DNA from: Ceratothoa steindachneri
Taxonomy: Eukaryota; Arthropoda; Malacostraca; Isopoda; Cymothoidae
Assembly (NCBI GenBank): GCA_963969495.1
Contig: OZ018337.1
Span: 85,906,777-85,970,776 of the forward strand
Reading direction: 5' to 3'
DNA length: 64,000 nt
The number at the start of each line of letters is the position of its first letter. Position 1 is the stretch's first letter. This document shows, in pieces, positions 47,401 through 59,581 of this stretch. The position numbers and the translations under genes are program-made. The notes under the pieces are model-generated. The model searched no databases, had not been told where the DNA came from, and saw only the letters and a list, made by a program, of their open reading frames with translations.

Positions 47401-49570
47401 TATCTTTCTCTAACAGGTGGATAGATGGAATATTTTCCCTCGTCGAGGTTCCGACTTCATTCCAAGGGAGAGCAAACATAAACTTTAGCCCAATTAGAGA
47501 CCTGGTAACTTGCTTTCTCTGAAAACTCTCTCTTTCCTCCTTTTTCTTTCTCGCTCTCTTTCTCTCTTTCATTCTTAATACAATCTATGGCTAACATACG
47601 GCACTCTGTCCATATGAGCAAACTATGGATAAGTTTAGCTTATTTTCGTATAGATTGGTAATTAATCTCTTCGTCAATTCTCCCTCTGGCGTCATCACTT
47701 AGTCCTTTCTCTAAAAGGTTCTTCACGTCACCATTAATCGTTTCGGATTCAAGAAAAGATTGACGAAGCTGGAGGTTAATTTTCATCTTAAGCTCGAGAT
47801 AAAATTTTTTGCAATGATGGACAGGTTTGATCATCACATGGTTAAAATTCTAATTTTTCAATATTTTTTCTGGAATTTTTAACGTTTCCTTCACTCATAG
47901 TTTGGGTGACGTAACGAATTTTTTCTTTAATAAAAAGCTCTAGAGAAGATTGTCCTTTTTAAAGAAATAATATTAGACTTGATTGCGAATTATTTTCAAA
48001 AAGTGCTGCCATGACAATTTGTTATTAAAGACCAAGACTTTTTTCATTCACATGCCCCAAATCTGTCCAATATTAGACTCTTTGAACAATTACAAGTTTA
48101 TTATGCAGGCAGCAATACATATTTTGTTCTTCGAGTTTTAAAATAATCACCCCTCCTATAGAGTATTCATGATTACACACGACCTAGTTATACAGGGTTA
48201 ATTACGGATGTGTTACGCCGTTTGAACAAAAACAAAACAAACGAACAAATTAAATACAAGAATGCAATTCCTAAAAGCCCAACAAATTGAATTGAAGCTC
48301 ATTTGATAACTCCTCAGTAAAATGTAAATCCGATGGCTCTTTGCGCATTACGAAATATGAACTTAAACGTTCCCATTGAAATTTATTTCTAGGAAAAATG
48401 AGTCGCCTCACCGAGTTTTCTTAATCCGGAATCTTTTCAATTAAATTGATTAGAGATTTATTTACATAGCCATTCTCTTTCATGCAAGACATAAGAAAAT
48501 TATAATTTTGTTTGATTTTTTTATGCTATGGCTATACACTTATAAAGATCAAATGTTACAAATAAGTTTCCAATATTTGAATATATTGGATAAATATTTC
48601 ATATTTTGCCGATTAATTTCTTTTTCCAAAGGTTTCTAATTAATAACCTCCTAATTTATAAGATATAAAGTTTTCTAAGCAGAAAATGCCGGTGGACATC
48701 TTCTTTACTGTATACTATTTCATAGATAAATTACATGTCTTAGATTAATTTCTAAATTAGAAAATCATTTGAGTTTCAATAGTAACGATTTTATTAACAA
48801 GTTTCAGAAATAAAATTTTCCCCCTTCACTGAAAATCGAATATCACTGTTAAAATACCTGGTAATTGACCATTTCATACTAGTTCTTTGAGCTACTTACC
48901 TTAGATTGAACCACTCTGCTTGCTGTTAGGCCCTCTTTGTGGTTCATAAGGTAACCATATCCCTTAAGAACGTTATTTGCGATGGCTGTTGGACTCCGCA
49001 GATACGGTTCCAGTAACGTATTTTTCGGGTTGCGCACACCACTTACGCCTTAACGGTCGATTAGAATTAAAAGTGAGGCTTTAAAGTTCATCTAAGACTC
49101 GTTTATTTTATCTTTATTCATTATTTACAACCACCTGCTACCTAGCCCTCCCCTCATGTTGGGCAATGGTCTTCACCGTTACACCCCCACAATCACCTTA
49201 TCCTCTCCTTTTCGTTTAAGAGAAGAAACCATGAGCGAGATACTTTCTTCGAAATGTCGTCTTTGGCGTGGTGGAACATGCCACCTTCTTCCAAACAAGA
49301 AAAAAGAGGATATATAACTTTAAACGAAGCTCTTATCTCACAGCTAAAACTTTTGCAAACTCTCTTTTTGTCCAATTTTCAAATCTTTAACCTACCACAA
49401 CAATTCTCTTCCTAATAATTTCATCTCTTTCTCTCTCTCTCTCACTCTCATCTCTCGTTCTCTGAGATGCAAAACAAATAGCGACACTTAGTAATTATCA
49501 TCGCCAAATCAAGCTTCTATAGAGAGTGGGATTCTAGTTAGAGTAACATCCCTTCCCTTTTTGGTTGATC
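44460..49570. other. Unassigned AT-rich sequence
   Basis: No element or gene recognised. A minus-strand frame of 106 codons at 47252-47572 begins with a Lys/Arg/Glu-rich run that comes from a CT-rich microsatellite. A neighbouring 65-codon minus frame (47640-47837) is also unidentified. A short GC-rich patch with a GGAGGC/GCCTCC pair lies near 45207-45235. Confidence 0.4.
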
Positions 49571-49579
49571 CCTAAACAT

Positions 49580-50450
49580 GCGGTTCAATCATAGCATTCA
49601 CAAAGCTCTTCTAATGACACATATCATAGAAACACTAGATCCACGATGAGCAGTGTCACTCTTAAACTCTTATATCACCAAACTCAATCTCATTTTATTC
49701 CCTTCAAATGTCTCTTTCCCTCTATTCTTCTTACATGCCCACACTGTCCCACATCATTTTTTTAAAACCACATCCACACTTTTCTTCGTACCATAAATAT
49801 TTCTTAGTTACTCTTTATGTTGTTATCACAACCACTATCTCATAGCACATTCACTTTACTCTTTTCTTCATTTACTTTCAACCTCTTCCTCATAAACATT
49901 GTGCTAAATGCTATGTTCAACATTTCCATCAGCCTTTCAACTCTGCCACAATCACTGAGTTATTAATTGATTCTCCCTTCATTTACACCATAATCACTTC
50001 TTCTTAGCGCTACAGCTATCAATTTCACTTTATACCGTCAAATAAAAGAGGGCTAGTCCAATACACACACCTCTTAAGTCTTTCACATTTTATATCAAAT
50101 ACATTTATTCTAGGAGTAAATCAAACTTACTCTTACATTATTTGTCTTTGCTTTACCCAACTCCTGTGCATTAATGCAAATCAAAATACAGTACACTCTC
50201 AGCACTTTCACTCTTACCAGGTGTACCCAAATCTCTATTTATCCTCTCTGTCAACTCTTCGTTGATTCTCCTTACTACATCCCTTATATGATATATTTTC
50301 TCAATCCCATCGACCACTCGTTCTACCTCATTCAATAATCCCACTCTGCTGGATCCATACACTACAACCACGCATATTTTCATGCTGGCAAGTCTCAACA
50401 TCATCTAAATATTCTTGAACTCACACATTTAGAAACAACCAATATACCAT
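49580..50450 (-). pseudogene. LINE remnant: RT palm region
   Basis: Minus-strand translation from about 50404 includes a piece related to the ACV.V....WF.V..GVRQGC..SP.LFN.Y.D.VVRE.N block (read here as KICVVVVYGSSRVG...VVRRINEEL). It is followed far downstream by VERLMEMLNIAF and MRKRLKVNEEKSKVNVL, matching the L....F...C.R..LK.N..KSKVM segment after the YADD box. Many stops. The wording differs from the LINE at 23.7 kb and may be the same family as the piece at 31 kb. Confidence 0.6.
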
Positions 50451-53203
50451 GCCTCTTCTGACTCCAACTCATGGTAACATCATCGTTTATCTTAGGCCAG
50501 GAATTAACTACAATCACGTCTTTCCGTAATTGTAGGGTTCAGAACTAGATCGTTCGGTGTGACTCGTTTGTCATTTCTTTCCAAATGCTTTTTTATTAGA
50601 TTCGATTTATTCAAGCGCCGTCAAAATCTGACTAGGGAAAAACACTGTCTTATTATTAATTATCAATACAATTTCCTCATGGTGATATATTTTTCCTACA
50701 GATGATAATGACACTCATCATTTTAATTAAAAAGCGCTGCACCCCCTTTATTTACCATATAAAATTAATGTCATCTAGCGTTAAACAGATATTATGGCTA
50801 ATTTAACTTCTTTTAACGTTGTAAATTCTGCTTTAAAACACTTTTTTAACGCCTGTTGCTGAAATTTTACTACCGCAATATTCTTCTAGCAGCTACATCA
50901 CCTTTTGTTCTAAATTTCACTAGTTTCCCCTTACAAATTTCCTACTTGATTCATAAATTCTTGCCATCGAAAAATTCCACGGTTAGGTTTATGCTGTTTG
51001 GACATAATTCTCGAAGCACTTTTTAGCCAGATCTCCCCAAATAGCCATTTTTAGGATTGATCATTTGTACCCACCCTCTTTAAATGTATGACAACACCCG
51101 CATTATTTTTTTTCCCTCGTATGTACATTTACTTTTTATATGTGCCAATATTCTTTCTATCCTGTGCTGGTGGTCTTATTTCTTTAATCCACTTAAGTGA
51201 TAAAACCTTTCGCCTCAAACAGAGGGAACCTGTATCAGTATCTGCCCCCTCATGACCAGACGGGCAATCAAGACATCAATCCTGGTTCTACTTATGGCTC
51301 AGAAACTTCGTGATTTGATTAAGCAACGACTGAATTTTCGCAGATCAATGTAAAAAAAAACAACAAATTGCCCCCTTGTCATCCAACATAGCTCTAAACA
51401 TTAGTTATTTACGTTAAGCGTTAATTGAATGTAAAAAAAAACTAAAAAACGATAGAAAGGCTTAAGAGTAAATAAATTAAAAAAGGTATCTACGCCCAAA
51501 GCAGGAATCTCTCTAAATAACCTAAAATCAACCTAAATTGCGAGTTGACTTTATAATCAAAGTTGGATAACTTCAATATTCAGGTGAGAAACATGATCTA
51601 AATCTATGAAATGTAAAGTTTCATCCATAACACGAGAGGCAAGTTAATTTGTAAATGGAATTATTATTTACGTGTTGGCAACTCACTAATGTTCCTCTAA
51701 CAGCTCGGCTCAGTTCAGCCTCGTCCGTGTTTCTAACAATCAACTGCATTTGTTTTTGTTTTTTTAATTTTACTTCGTGTTTAGCATTATGTTATGGACA
51801 GAAATCAAATAAATTTTGAAGTTATGCAAATCTAAATAAGTATTAATTTATTAAGTTAAAAAGTAATACAATTTACACGAGCTTCTACAAAAAGTGACCA
51901 TCTGTCTAGTAAATTTATAAACGATGTTTGTATAAATCGTTAGACTTTAATTTTGAAAAGCTTTATTAGGTTATTTAGACATTTCCTCTTGTTAGCATGT
52001 TAATTCTCTTTGTATGATTAACCAAACTCCCATAGAGATGGTAGTCGAAATGTTAAACTTTATTATGGTATCTCTGGCGAAATGCTGTCATGCGTTTATG
52101 TGATTAAAGATCACCCTTCTTTTCATGCGTTTTATCTTTATTTGTTACTTTTAATTTGTTTCATTTACTTTTTACAACTGGGCACAGAAAACCTCGTTGT
52201 TGATAGTCTGAATTAATCTGAGAAATTCAAAATGGATTATGCCATTCTTATTCTACCAAACGCACAATAGAATTTCCGTGTATGATCCCCTACTTAAAAT
52301 GAGGCATCTTGGTTTTTCAATTAGTGATCCATTGGTTAGATCGTTGAATTTAATTGTAATTTCTATCTATTGTAATAACCTAATTAAAAATGGTTCTCAT
52401 TTTAGTCGAGAAAAGAAGAATGATCAAATAATAATTCTTATATTTAGCCGAAATTGATTTCCTGGAATATAAATCTGGGTTAATCGCCGCCACCTTTTCC
52501 AAATGAAATCTTTGTCAGTAGTCCGTTAAGAAGAATTTTTTTCACTTTCCAAACGAAGTTGTTGCTTTGATACAAGTAGGCAAAGTAGTGAACGTGGTAT
52601 TACATTCCTCTGTTTTCCCACTGTCTTCCTTATTAAGCATTAGAGAAGGTAAAGGATTGCACTCTTGTCAATGTGTGAAGCATCCTCAAATCTCTCCTTT
52701 TCTAAGTGGAAACGGCATCAAATCTTGCTGGATTCATCCTAAGTTACAATCAATGGAGCTTATTTTAGAAGCCTTAGCAAATACATTCGTTATCATGCCA
52801 AAGCGTTTGAAAAATTTCCTGCAATAGAGACAAATGTCTCTGTAGCGTTTATCAAAAGGCAAAAAATTCCTCAAATATTCTGTGATTTGAATCTTGACTT
52901 GTTTGTTTGATGAATATTGATTAAAGATCTGACGCATTTATTTCGTACGGTCTATCATTTAGCTTCATTACTTCGCCAGCGAAACTCCTGGGTTGTCGCA
53001 ATTTCCTCTTTCTTTCCTAAATTTTATCAACATCACACTAACTAACAGACTTCTGCTGTCGTCAGTTATACATTGACTAAAATTCTTCTTTTTCCCATTA
53101 CAATTTATTACGGCCCATTATGCCCATTAAACCATCTACTGTACTGTTTTCCCTTGATATTACTACCTATTTCGCGAAAGAACTTTTCTAAAACAGCCAC
53201 TCA
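50451..53203. other. Unassigned AT-rich sequence
   Basis: Nothing recognised. Short frames at 52239-52457, 52567-52827 (plus) and 52734-52937 (minus) carry no motif. Confidence 0.45.
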
Positions 53204-53208
53204 CTGAT

Positions 53209-54793
53209 TGTAGGGAAATTGTGCCTTCACCCCCCCCCCCTCCGTTTACTCGTGATGCAGTCCCAAGGTTACCGCAAAGACATCCGGCCCAGGCGTCGGC
53301 GATTTAAAGCGTAACCGCAGCGTGGCACAACTCGGTGCCATGAAAGACCCGAAAGGTCAAAGTGTAAGATCTCCCCCAGGAGAGTGAGATCCAGTTTCAC
53401 GTCAAATAAGAAATTGGAGACGTGTTTCTCCCAATCTCGAAGGCTAACGAGGAGCCGATGTTTGATTTTGTGGGAAAAACCGTTGGCCAAAAGAGCTCTC
53501 CTCAGGCCGTCCTCAAGCCCCTTCCTCCCCTTACCACTCCTCCAGTGGGGTGACGAGGTATAACTGAGGAAGTCTGAGGAAAATCTAGGTAGTATACGTC
53601 AGTCTCTAGGTGACGAAGTCTTCGGATCAAACCGAACTACCGAGACTGGAAAGCTAGTGTACTTGGCTATCCGGACCAAGAAGTACCCTGCAAGAGAGGC
53701 AGGGCTACCTACCTTAAAAGGCTAAGAAGAAGTTCATCCTCCAGCTAGTCCTATAATATCAAACCCAAGGATAAGTTAACTTCGTTAAGTTCAACTTACT
53801 CTCGCCAGAGAGACTCCTGGTGCATATCATATCCTGGTGCACCTTAACCCCTAGGGGTATTCCTCGTCCTTAAGGAATTAGGAAAAGAAGAAGGAAAAGG
53901 CTCCCCCTCGAGCCCGTTACTTGGTGGCCTCATCGAACTCTTAAGTTAACGCAGTAAGGAACCAAGTTCAAATTATTCTCGTCAAAGAAACCCCCCTCCG
54001 TTATACTCGCCCTTCAGGTAGACTGGAACTAAGAAGAAGCTCATCGTCGAGCTAGTTCCCGGTTACCAAACGGAACTTTTAGTAACTTATTCTCATCAGA
54101 AATACCCCGTCTCATCGACTTTCGCCCTTGAAGAAGACCCTCCCCGAGTTCAGTCCTCGTCCATGAGGAAATAAGTAACGAGAGAGAAAAGCTCCTCCTC
54201 GAGCTCGTTATTCGGTGGTCACACCGCACTTCAAGTTAACTTGATTTAAGAACCAAGTTCGACTCACTCTCGCCAGAGAGACCACGACTGCCTAGGTGTT
54301 GCATAAAGCATGTAATTGTTCTCATCCTTGAAAAACCCGCCCCCTCCCGGAATGCCGTGTGGACCCCCAGCTGCTATCATCGACAAAACGACCGTGTGAT
54401 TCCGCCCATCTACATCTGGACGGACGGGGCGCATCGTTAGTCAATAACATTTCTGAGGCCTTCAAACTCCACATGATTCCGTAAGCCTAATTCTTATATT
54501 ATTGTTGTGTGTAGAGTAATTAACCATTTTTTGTGGGTAAACTAATTTAATTAATTCTTGTATATATTAATATTCCGAGTATTGCCTTAGATAATGTTTA
54601 AACGTTGTGTAATCAATTAATGAGGTCAAAATATAAGTTTATTTTGGGAGTATTTTGCGTTTTTCTTATATATCCTTACGTGTTTCGGAACGGTTCTGTT
54701 CGTTAAGATATTCAGATATCTATATATATAAGACACTCTTAGCACTCTTAGAATAAAACAAAAAGGGGGGAAAATCTATGACTTCAATAAAAG
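53209..54793 (+). repeat. Left LTR of element B
   Basis: Begins TGTAGGGAAATTG and runs to the primer site at 54794. Its landmark block GGTTACCGCAAAGACATCCG recurs in the right LTR. The final stretch AACAAAAAGGGGGG is shared, but the last 20 or so bases differ between the two LTRs, so the 3' boundary is approximate. Inside are repeated modules with dyads such as TCTCGCCAGAGAGA and AGTTAAC. Short open frames here are incidental. Confidence 0.8.
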
Positions 54794-54802
54794 TGGTGTC
54801 AG
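54794..54802 (+). other. Primer-binding site, tRNA-Leu type
   Basis: TGGTGTCAG, complementary to the CTGACACCA 3' end found in eukaryotic tRNA-Leu, placed exactly where an LTR element's primer site should be. Complementarity beyond nine bases is not evident. Confidence 0.65.
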
Positions 54803-55097
54803 GTTTGTAGGTTGTTATTATAAAGAACCCAGCAGTGTCTAATTAAGAAAGAGCTAACACGTAAAGGAATATCATATCAGGAATAAGAGAATAATTGACA
54901 AGAGGAAAATTGGTAGAGTTAGGGGTGGTAACAATTTGGAGGTAATTGGTAGGCCAAGTGGTAAATTTGTTGTCGGGAGTGGTATTTTAATCAACATAGT
55001 AGTGGGATTAAGGGTAAGTTATGCTAAGCGCTACCTGGTGAGTGGTGGCATGATTACCTGAGAATAAAGAAAGGAAAAATCGAAGGACCAACACAAA

Positions 55098-56230
55098 ATG
55101 GATGTGGTCAAAAGATTTTACCTACAAGCCCCAATTCTGGGATTTGAAGGCGGGTATATGGATGCCTACATCCTCGAAGAATTAAGAATACAAAGAGAAG
55201 AATAGGAAGAAATAATAGAGTTTGATGAAAAGAGGAAAAATATAAAAAGAGAGGATAAAAGAAAACGGGAAGCAATGGAAATATTGATAAACCGAAAAAG
55301 GGAAGAAACCCGAACACAGCGGAAAATAGAAATAGAGGAAAGAAGATTCTCAAGAGGAAGTAAGACCAACAAAAGAATAAGACAGTTAAAAAGAGAAGCA
55401 CACGAATTCGGAATAAGGATAGAAAGGAAAGATAAGGAAAGGAGAATAAAGATAAAACGAGAAGATGATTTACAGAAAAATAAAGATAAACCTGCAAGAT
55501 GTAGAAAGAAGAACACGACGGGAACACGAAATAGCGAAAGCAGAACAAGAGGCTGAAGAAAATGAGAATAAATAAGGAAAAAGAACGTGCTTAAGCTGAA
55601 AGAGAAGAGAGAGAAGAAAGGAAAGATTGCTCGCACTTGAAAGAGCCCTTATCGAGAATCTCATAGAGGCCAAGGAAGTTGCAGCCCGGCCTGGACCTAA
55701 GAAAGGACCATCCAGGGAAAACCCAGCCAAATGGGGTAACGATGGAAGAAGTAGAAAGTAGGGATGAGGTACCAGAATGTGTACCTAAGGAAGAACCTAT
55801 GAGAAAAACCCAGTCAAATGGGGTTATCAGATAAGAAGTAGAAGGTAGAGTAGAGGTACGAGCAGGTGTACCTGAGGAACTACCTACTAAGAGAAGTGAG
55901 TTAAATGAGTTGACAAGGAAGGAGGAAAGAGGTGCTATTGCGTTACACACGTGTATAACCAATCAAATGGTAGAAGCGGATGAGTATCCCCTACCCCTAG
56001 TAGTCTCCTCCCCAAACGGAACATCCACGGAGTTACCGCTAAATAAACAAGTCGCAGTGAGCGCCACGCCTATTAACGACCTCGCAAGGAAAAGTTTTCT
56101 CGTTCCCCAAAGATCGAACCCAGACACGATCTTCCCGTGTACCTGGTTAAAAGAGAGCTATGAGACTCAAGTTCTCATCAATTATGCCCCGCTGCAACAG
56201 GCCGCTCTAGCCTTAATGTTCAATTTAAAG
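55098..56230 (+). pseudogene. Degraded gag-like gene of element B
   Basis: ATG at 55098 opens MDVVKRFYLQAPILGFEGGY..., a start like those of Gypsy-type Gags, followed by a very long Arg/Lys/Glu-rich helix (coiled coil by composition). An in-frame TAG at 55203-55205 and a frameshift after about 55450 break it. Further charged text (ERALIENLIEAKEVAARPG...) sits in another frame near 55600-55740. A frame from 55910 (TRKEERGAIALHTC..., ...FPCTWLKESYETQVLINYAPLQQAALALMFNL) runs to 56230, where the solo LTR of family A cuts it. The long minus-strand Phe/Leu/Ser frames here (55108-55962) are shadows of the charged helix. Confidence 0.65.
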
Positions 56231-56235
56231 GTAGT

Positions 56236-57543
56236 TGTGACAGAACGAGTTGAAGCTGCGTTAATTTCAACTCCTATCCCATATTATTTAAAACCACGAT
56301 GCTGCCCACGTGCATCTTCGATTCGAAGCTTGGAGCCTTATCGCAGCTACCGGATGTCAATGTCTAAACTAGGAGGTTATCGTCCCCACGTTTGCCCCCA
56401 TACGCCGACCTCGCCAGAATGAGTTAGGCTTATGAGCAGATAAGGCATTGTTCTCCGGCCTGGCTGTGCGTTCCCTCCAAGCTTCCACTCCACTCCATTG
56501 TCCCCCACGCCAAGGAGATGTCCTGGCTATTTATATGGAAACTTTACCACTAAGATCAGATTGGAGATCCAGATTTTCGTCGCGAAACATCACCACGACC
56601 CTCTCTCCCTTTGTGCGCCAAGGGACCTCGACCTCAAGATTCACCATCACTTGTCCAGAAGGAGGACAATATTCCTTGAGTGCCAAAGGTTCGAGCCTTC
56701 TGTGAGGCCAAGTCACCAAGGCTTTCTCCTTGTTATTCAGATGAGAACAGCACTAGAACAGCCATTGTTCTTTTGAGGCATTCGCCAAGAAACGGTTCTC
56801 ACCCTTCCCCCCTGTTGTTCAAAGGAGAACAGCATTAGAACAGCCATTGTTCGTTTTGAGCCCTTCGCCAAGAAACGGTTCTCACCCTGCCCCCCTGTTG
56901 TTCAGAGGAGAACAACATTAGAACAGCCATTGTTCTTGAGCCCGTAGACAAGAGACGGTTCTCATCCCCCCTTTGTTCAGAAGAGAACAACCTAGAACAG
57001 CCATTGTTCTTCAAGCCGTTCGTCGAGAAACGGTTCTCCTTCCCAAGACGCCACGTCAGGATCCTTTTATCCCCCTCCTTCGGCTGGAACTCACCAGCGG
57101 ACCGAAACTCCTTCGCGCCACCTTCCACTGCACCATTAGTGCAAAAGTTACGTAAGCCAAACGTCACCTTTGAGTACTTAACCCTTTTGTCAATTCTATC
57201 CTGTGCTTTAAATGGTTTATCGAACCATCCCATCTCTTTAACTCGATATTTGTTTTACCTTTTTTAAATCCTTTAAATCCTCGGATTAGCCGAGCCCCCA
57301 CGACCCTTTTCTTTCTCTGTTTATGTCAATATTTTCCGTCTTGTGCTTATTGATAGTTATTATTAATAAAACTCTATTTTATTAATGATAGCAATATTAT
57401 TATCCTTGAGCTCAGTTCCACTTCTTAAGCATATCGAAAATACATAATATCGGCCGCCAGACAGTAACGCACTCTAAAGATAATTAAGGAAGTTCCCTCA
57501 ACGAATAGTGATATATGGTATCGTCGGGAGTCATTCTACGACA
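56236..57543 (-). mobile_element. Solo LTR, family A, copy 2, inside element B
   Basis: On the minus strand it starts TGTCGTAGAATGACTCCCG and ends TTCTGTCACA, as copy 1 does. It is flanked by perfect 5-bp repeats GTAGT (56231-56235 and 57544-57548). At 1308 bp it is shorter than copy 1, mostly because its tandem array has four instead of six units (56750-57015); a short segment (about 11 bp, near 56250) is present only here. It inserted into element B and later lost its internal part. Frames overlapping it join unrelated sequences and are not genes. Confidence 0.92.
56750..57015 (-). repeat. Tandem array in LTR A copy 2 (four units)
   Basis: Four occurrences of GAACAGCCATTGTTC (reverse complement of the copy 1 motif) at about 56757, 56838, 56921 and 56996, each with the adjacent TTGTTC...GAACAA dyad and a C-run. 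It lies upstream of the TATA box at 56528-56536 in the LTR's own orientation. Confidence 0.85.
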
Positions 57544-57548
57544 GTAGT

Positions 57549-58115
57549 CAAGACCCATAATATGGGTAAGTCGAGTAGGTTGAAATACCGCTACCATTTA
57601 GTAACATACTGGGGTAGACTCAATAAACCGAACTGCCGACTCAGGCGCGGTAAAGTATTAGTATTATAGCACCATTTTATTATTAGCTACATCAAAGGAG
57701 CCAATAAAGGACAGCTGCTTTATAGGCGGAGACGAAATACCATTCAGGGTTATTTCAGTACCTAATGACCGTGAAACCGTGTTTTGATTTGTTTTGTCGT
57801 GTTAATATTTATCGGTAGAATTTAAGTTCTCAAAAACTTAGATATGTAAGGAAGTAGCTTGTTTTGTTTGTTTTTTTGTTTTTTTTGCGGGTAATCGACA
57901 AATTAAGGTTTTTTTATTTTATGTAAAATTGTATTGAGAGTAGTTCTAGTTTGAAAAAATTGCCTGTGTAAACGCGCGCAAGGGCGCTAATGTGTAAGGA
58001 AACTTAATGTATGAGAGGGCTTAAAGAAATACAACTTTGCTAATCTCAACTGGGTTGAGTTAGTTTTTTTTAGTTCCCAGGAGTCCCCTCCCATTAAGAT
58101 CTTCGATGGAAGGTG
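57549..58115 (+). other. Element B internal sequence 3' of the insertion
   Basis: Continues the pre-insertion internal region; a frame from B runs on for about 60 codons past the insertion point and stops. The rest is T-rich non-coding sequence ending in GATGGAAGG just before the right LTR, a weak polypurine tract. No pol is found. Confidence 0.55.
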
Positions 58116-59576
58116 TGTAGGGGAATCGTCACTCCCCCGACCCCAACAAGTTCACTCTTGGTGGAGTCACAAGGCGGTTACCGCAAAGACATCCGGCCCA
58201 GGCATTGGCGAGTCAAAAGCGTAACCGCAGCGTGGCATAACTCGGTGCCATGAAAGACCCTCAAGGTCAAAATGTAAGATCTTCCCCAGGAGAGTGAGAT
58301 CCAGTTCTACGTTAAATTTGAAATTGAAGACGTGTTTCTCCCAATCTCGCAGGCTAACGAGGAGCCGATGTTTGACTTCGTGGGAAAAACCGTTTAGAAA
58401 AAGAACTCTCCTCAGGCCGTCCTCAAGCCCCTCTTTCCCTTTCCATTCCCCCAGTAGGGTGACGAGGTATAAATGAGGAACTCTGAGGAAAATCTAGGTA
58501 GTATACGTCAGTCTCTAGGTGACGAAGTCTTTGGATCAAACCGAACTCCTGAGACTAGAGAGGTAGTGTACTTGGCTCGCCAGACCAAAAATTACCCTGC
58601 AAGAGAGGCAGGGCTACCTACCTTAAGGGGCTAAGAAGAAGCTCATCATCGAGCTAGTCCCAGGTAATCAAACCAAACGATAAGTTAACTTTGTTAAGTT
58701 CAACTAACTCTCGTCAGAGATACTCCTTATATTCCCTTGAACCTTTAACACCAGGGGTATTCTTCGTCCTTGAGTAATTAAGAAAAAAAGAAGGAAAAGG
58801 CTCCCCCTCGAGTCCGTTACTCGGTGGCCTCACCGAACTCCTAAGTTAACTTGGTAAGGAACCAAGTTCGAATTATTCTCGCCAGAGAAACCCTCCCCAG
58901 TTATACTCGCCTTTAAAAAAGACCCTGCACGAGTTCAGTCCTAGTCCATGAGGAAATAAGTAGCGGTGGAGAAAAGCTCCTCCTCGAGCTCGTTACTCGG
59001 TGGTCACACCACACTCCAAGTTAACTTGATTTAAGAATTAAGTTCACCTGACTCTCCCTAGAGAGACCACGACTGCCTAACCTAAGTGTTGCATAAAGCA
59101 CCGTATTTGTTCTCGTCCTTGAAGAATCCCCCCCACCTCCCCGAAAGAACGTGTGGACCCCCCACCTCCCACCCTCCCCAAAACAATCGTGTGATTCCGC
59201 CCATCTACATCTGGACGGACGGCATGCGTCGTGTGTCCTTAAGATTTCTGAGGCACTTTTTACTCCACATGATTCCGTAAGCCTAATTCTTATATTATTG
59301 TTCTGTGCAGAGAAATTAACCAATTTTTGTGGGTAAACTAATTTAATTAATTCTTGTTCATGATCATATTCAGAGTATTACTGTAAATTATTGTTTAGAT
59401 GTTGTGTTCAATGGATAAATTTAAAATATAAGTGTATTATGGGAATTATAGTGTTTCTCTTATATCCTTACGTGTTTCGGAACGACTCTGTTCGTTAAGA
59501 TATTAAGATATCAAAATATATATTAGACACTTTTAGCACTCTTAGAATAGAACAAAAAGGGGGGACTTTTTCGACA
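58116..59576 (+). repeat. Right LTR of element B
   Basis: Starts TGTAGGGGAATCGTC and ends near TTTTTCGACA. It aligns to the left LTR throughout with many differences (for example TTACCGCAAAGACATCCGGC shared; neighbouring spacers differ), so B is much older than the BEL element. It repeats the same internal modules as the left LTR. Confidence 0.82.
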
Positions 59577-59581
59577 CTGAG

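Larger units (their letters stand above)
53209..59576 (+). mobile_element. LTR element B, non-autonomous, interrupted
   Basis: Two long direct repeats (about 1.5 kb) flank an internal part of about 3.3 kb, of which 1.3 kb is a later solo LTR. The outer borders are CTGAT (53204-53208) and CTGAG (59577-59581), a 4-of-5 match acceptable as an aged target duplication. TGGTGTCAG at 54794-54802, right after the left LTR, matches the complement of the tRNA-Leu 3' end including CCA. A charged gag follows, but no protease, RT or integrase exists, so this is a deleted or LARD-like derivative that would need enzymes from elsewhere. The gag style suggests a Gypsy relative (inference). Confidence 0.8.

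Noticed and set aside
47252..47572. 106-codon minus-strand frame with a basic N terminus
   Set aside because: The N-terminal RKKKEERE run derives from a CT-rich microsatellite, and the rest has no motif or splice context. Kept only as a note.
55108..55962. Long minus-strand Phe/Leu/Ser-rich frames (146, 156, 86 and 123 codons), membrane-protein-like
   Set aside because: They are the antisense of the Lys/Glu/Arg-rich coiled coil of element B's gag, whose codons read as Phe/Leu/Ser on the other strand. The plus strand has the gag-like start and the correct position after the LTR and primer site.
55910..56422. 170-codon plus-strand frame as a single gene
   Set aside because: Its last third lies in the solo LTR inserted at 56236 in the opposite orientation, so the frame is a chance fusion of element B internal sequence and LTR A.
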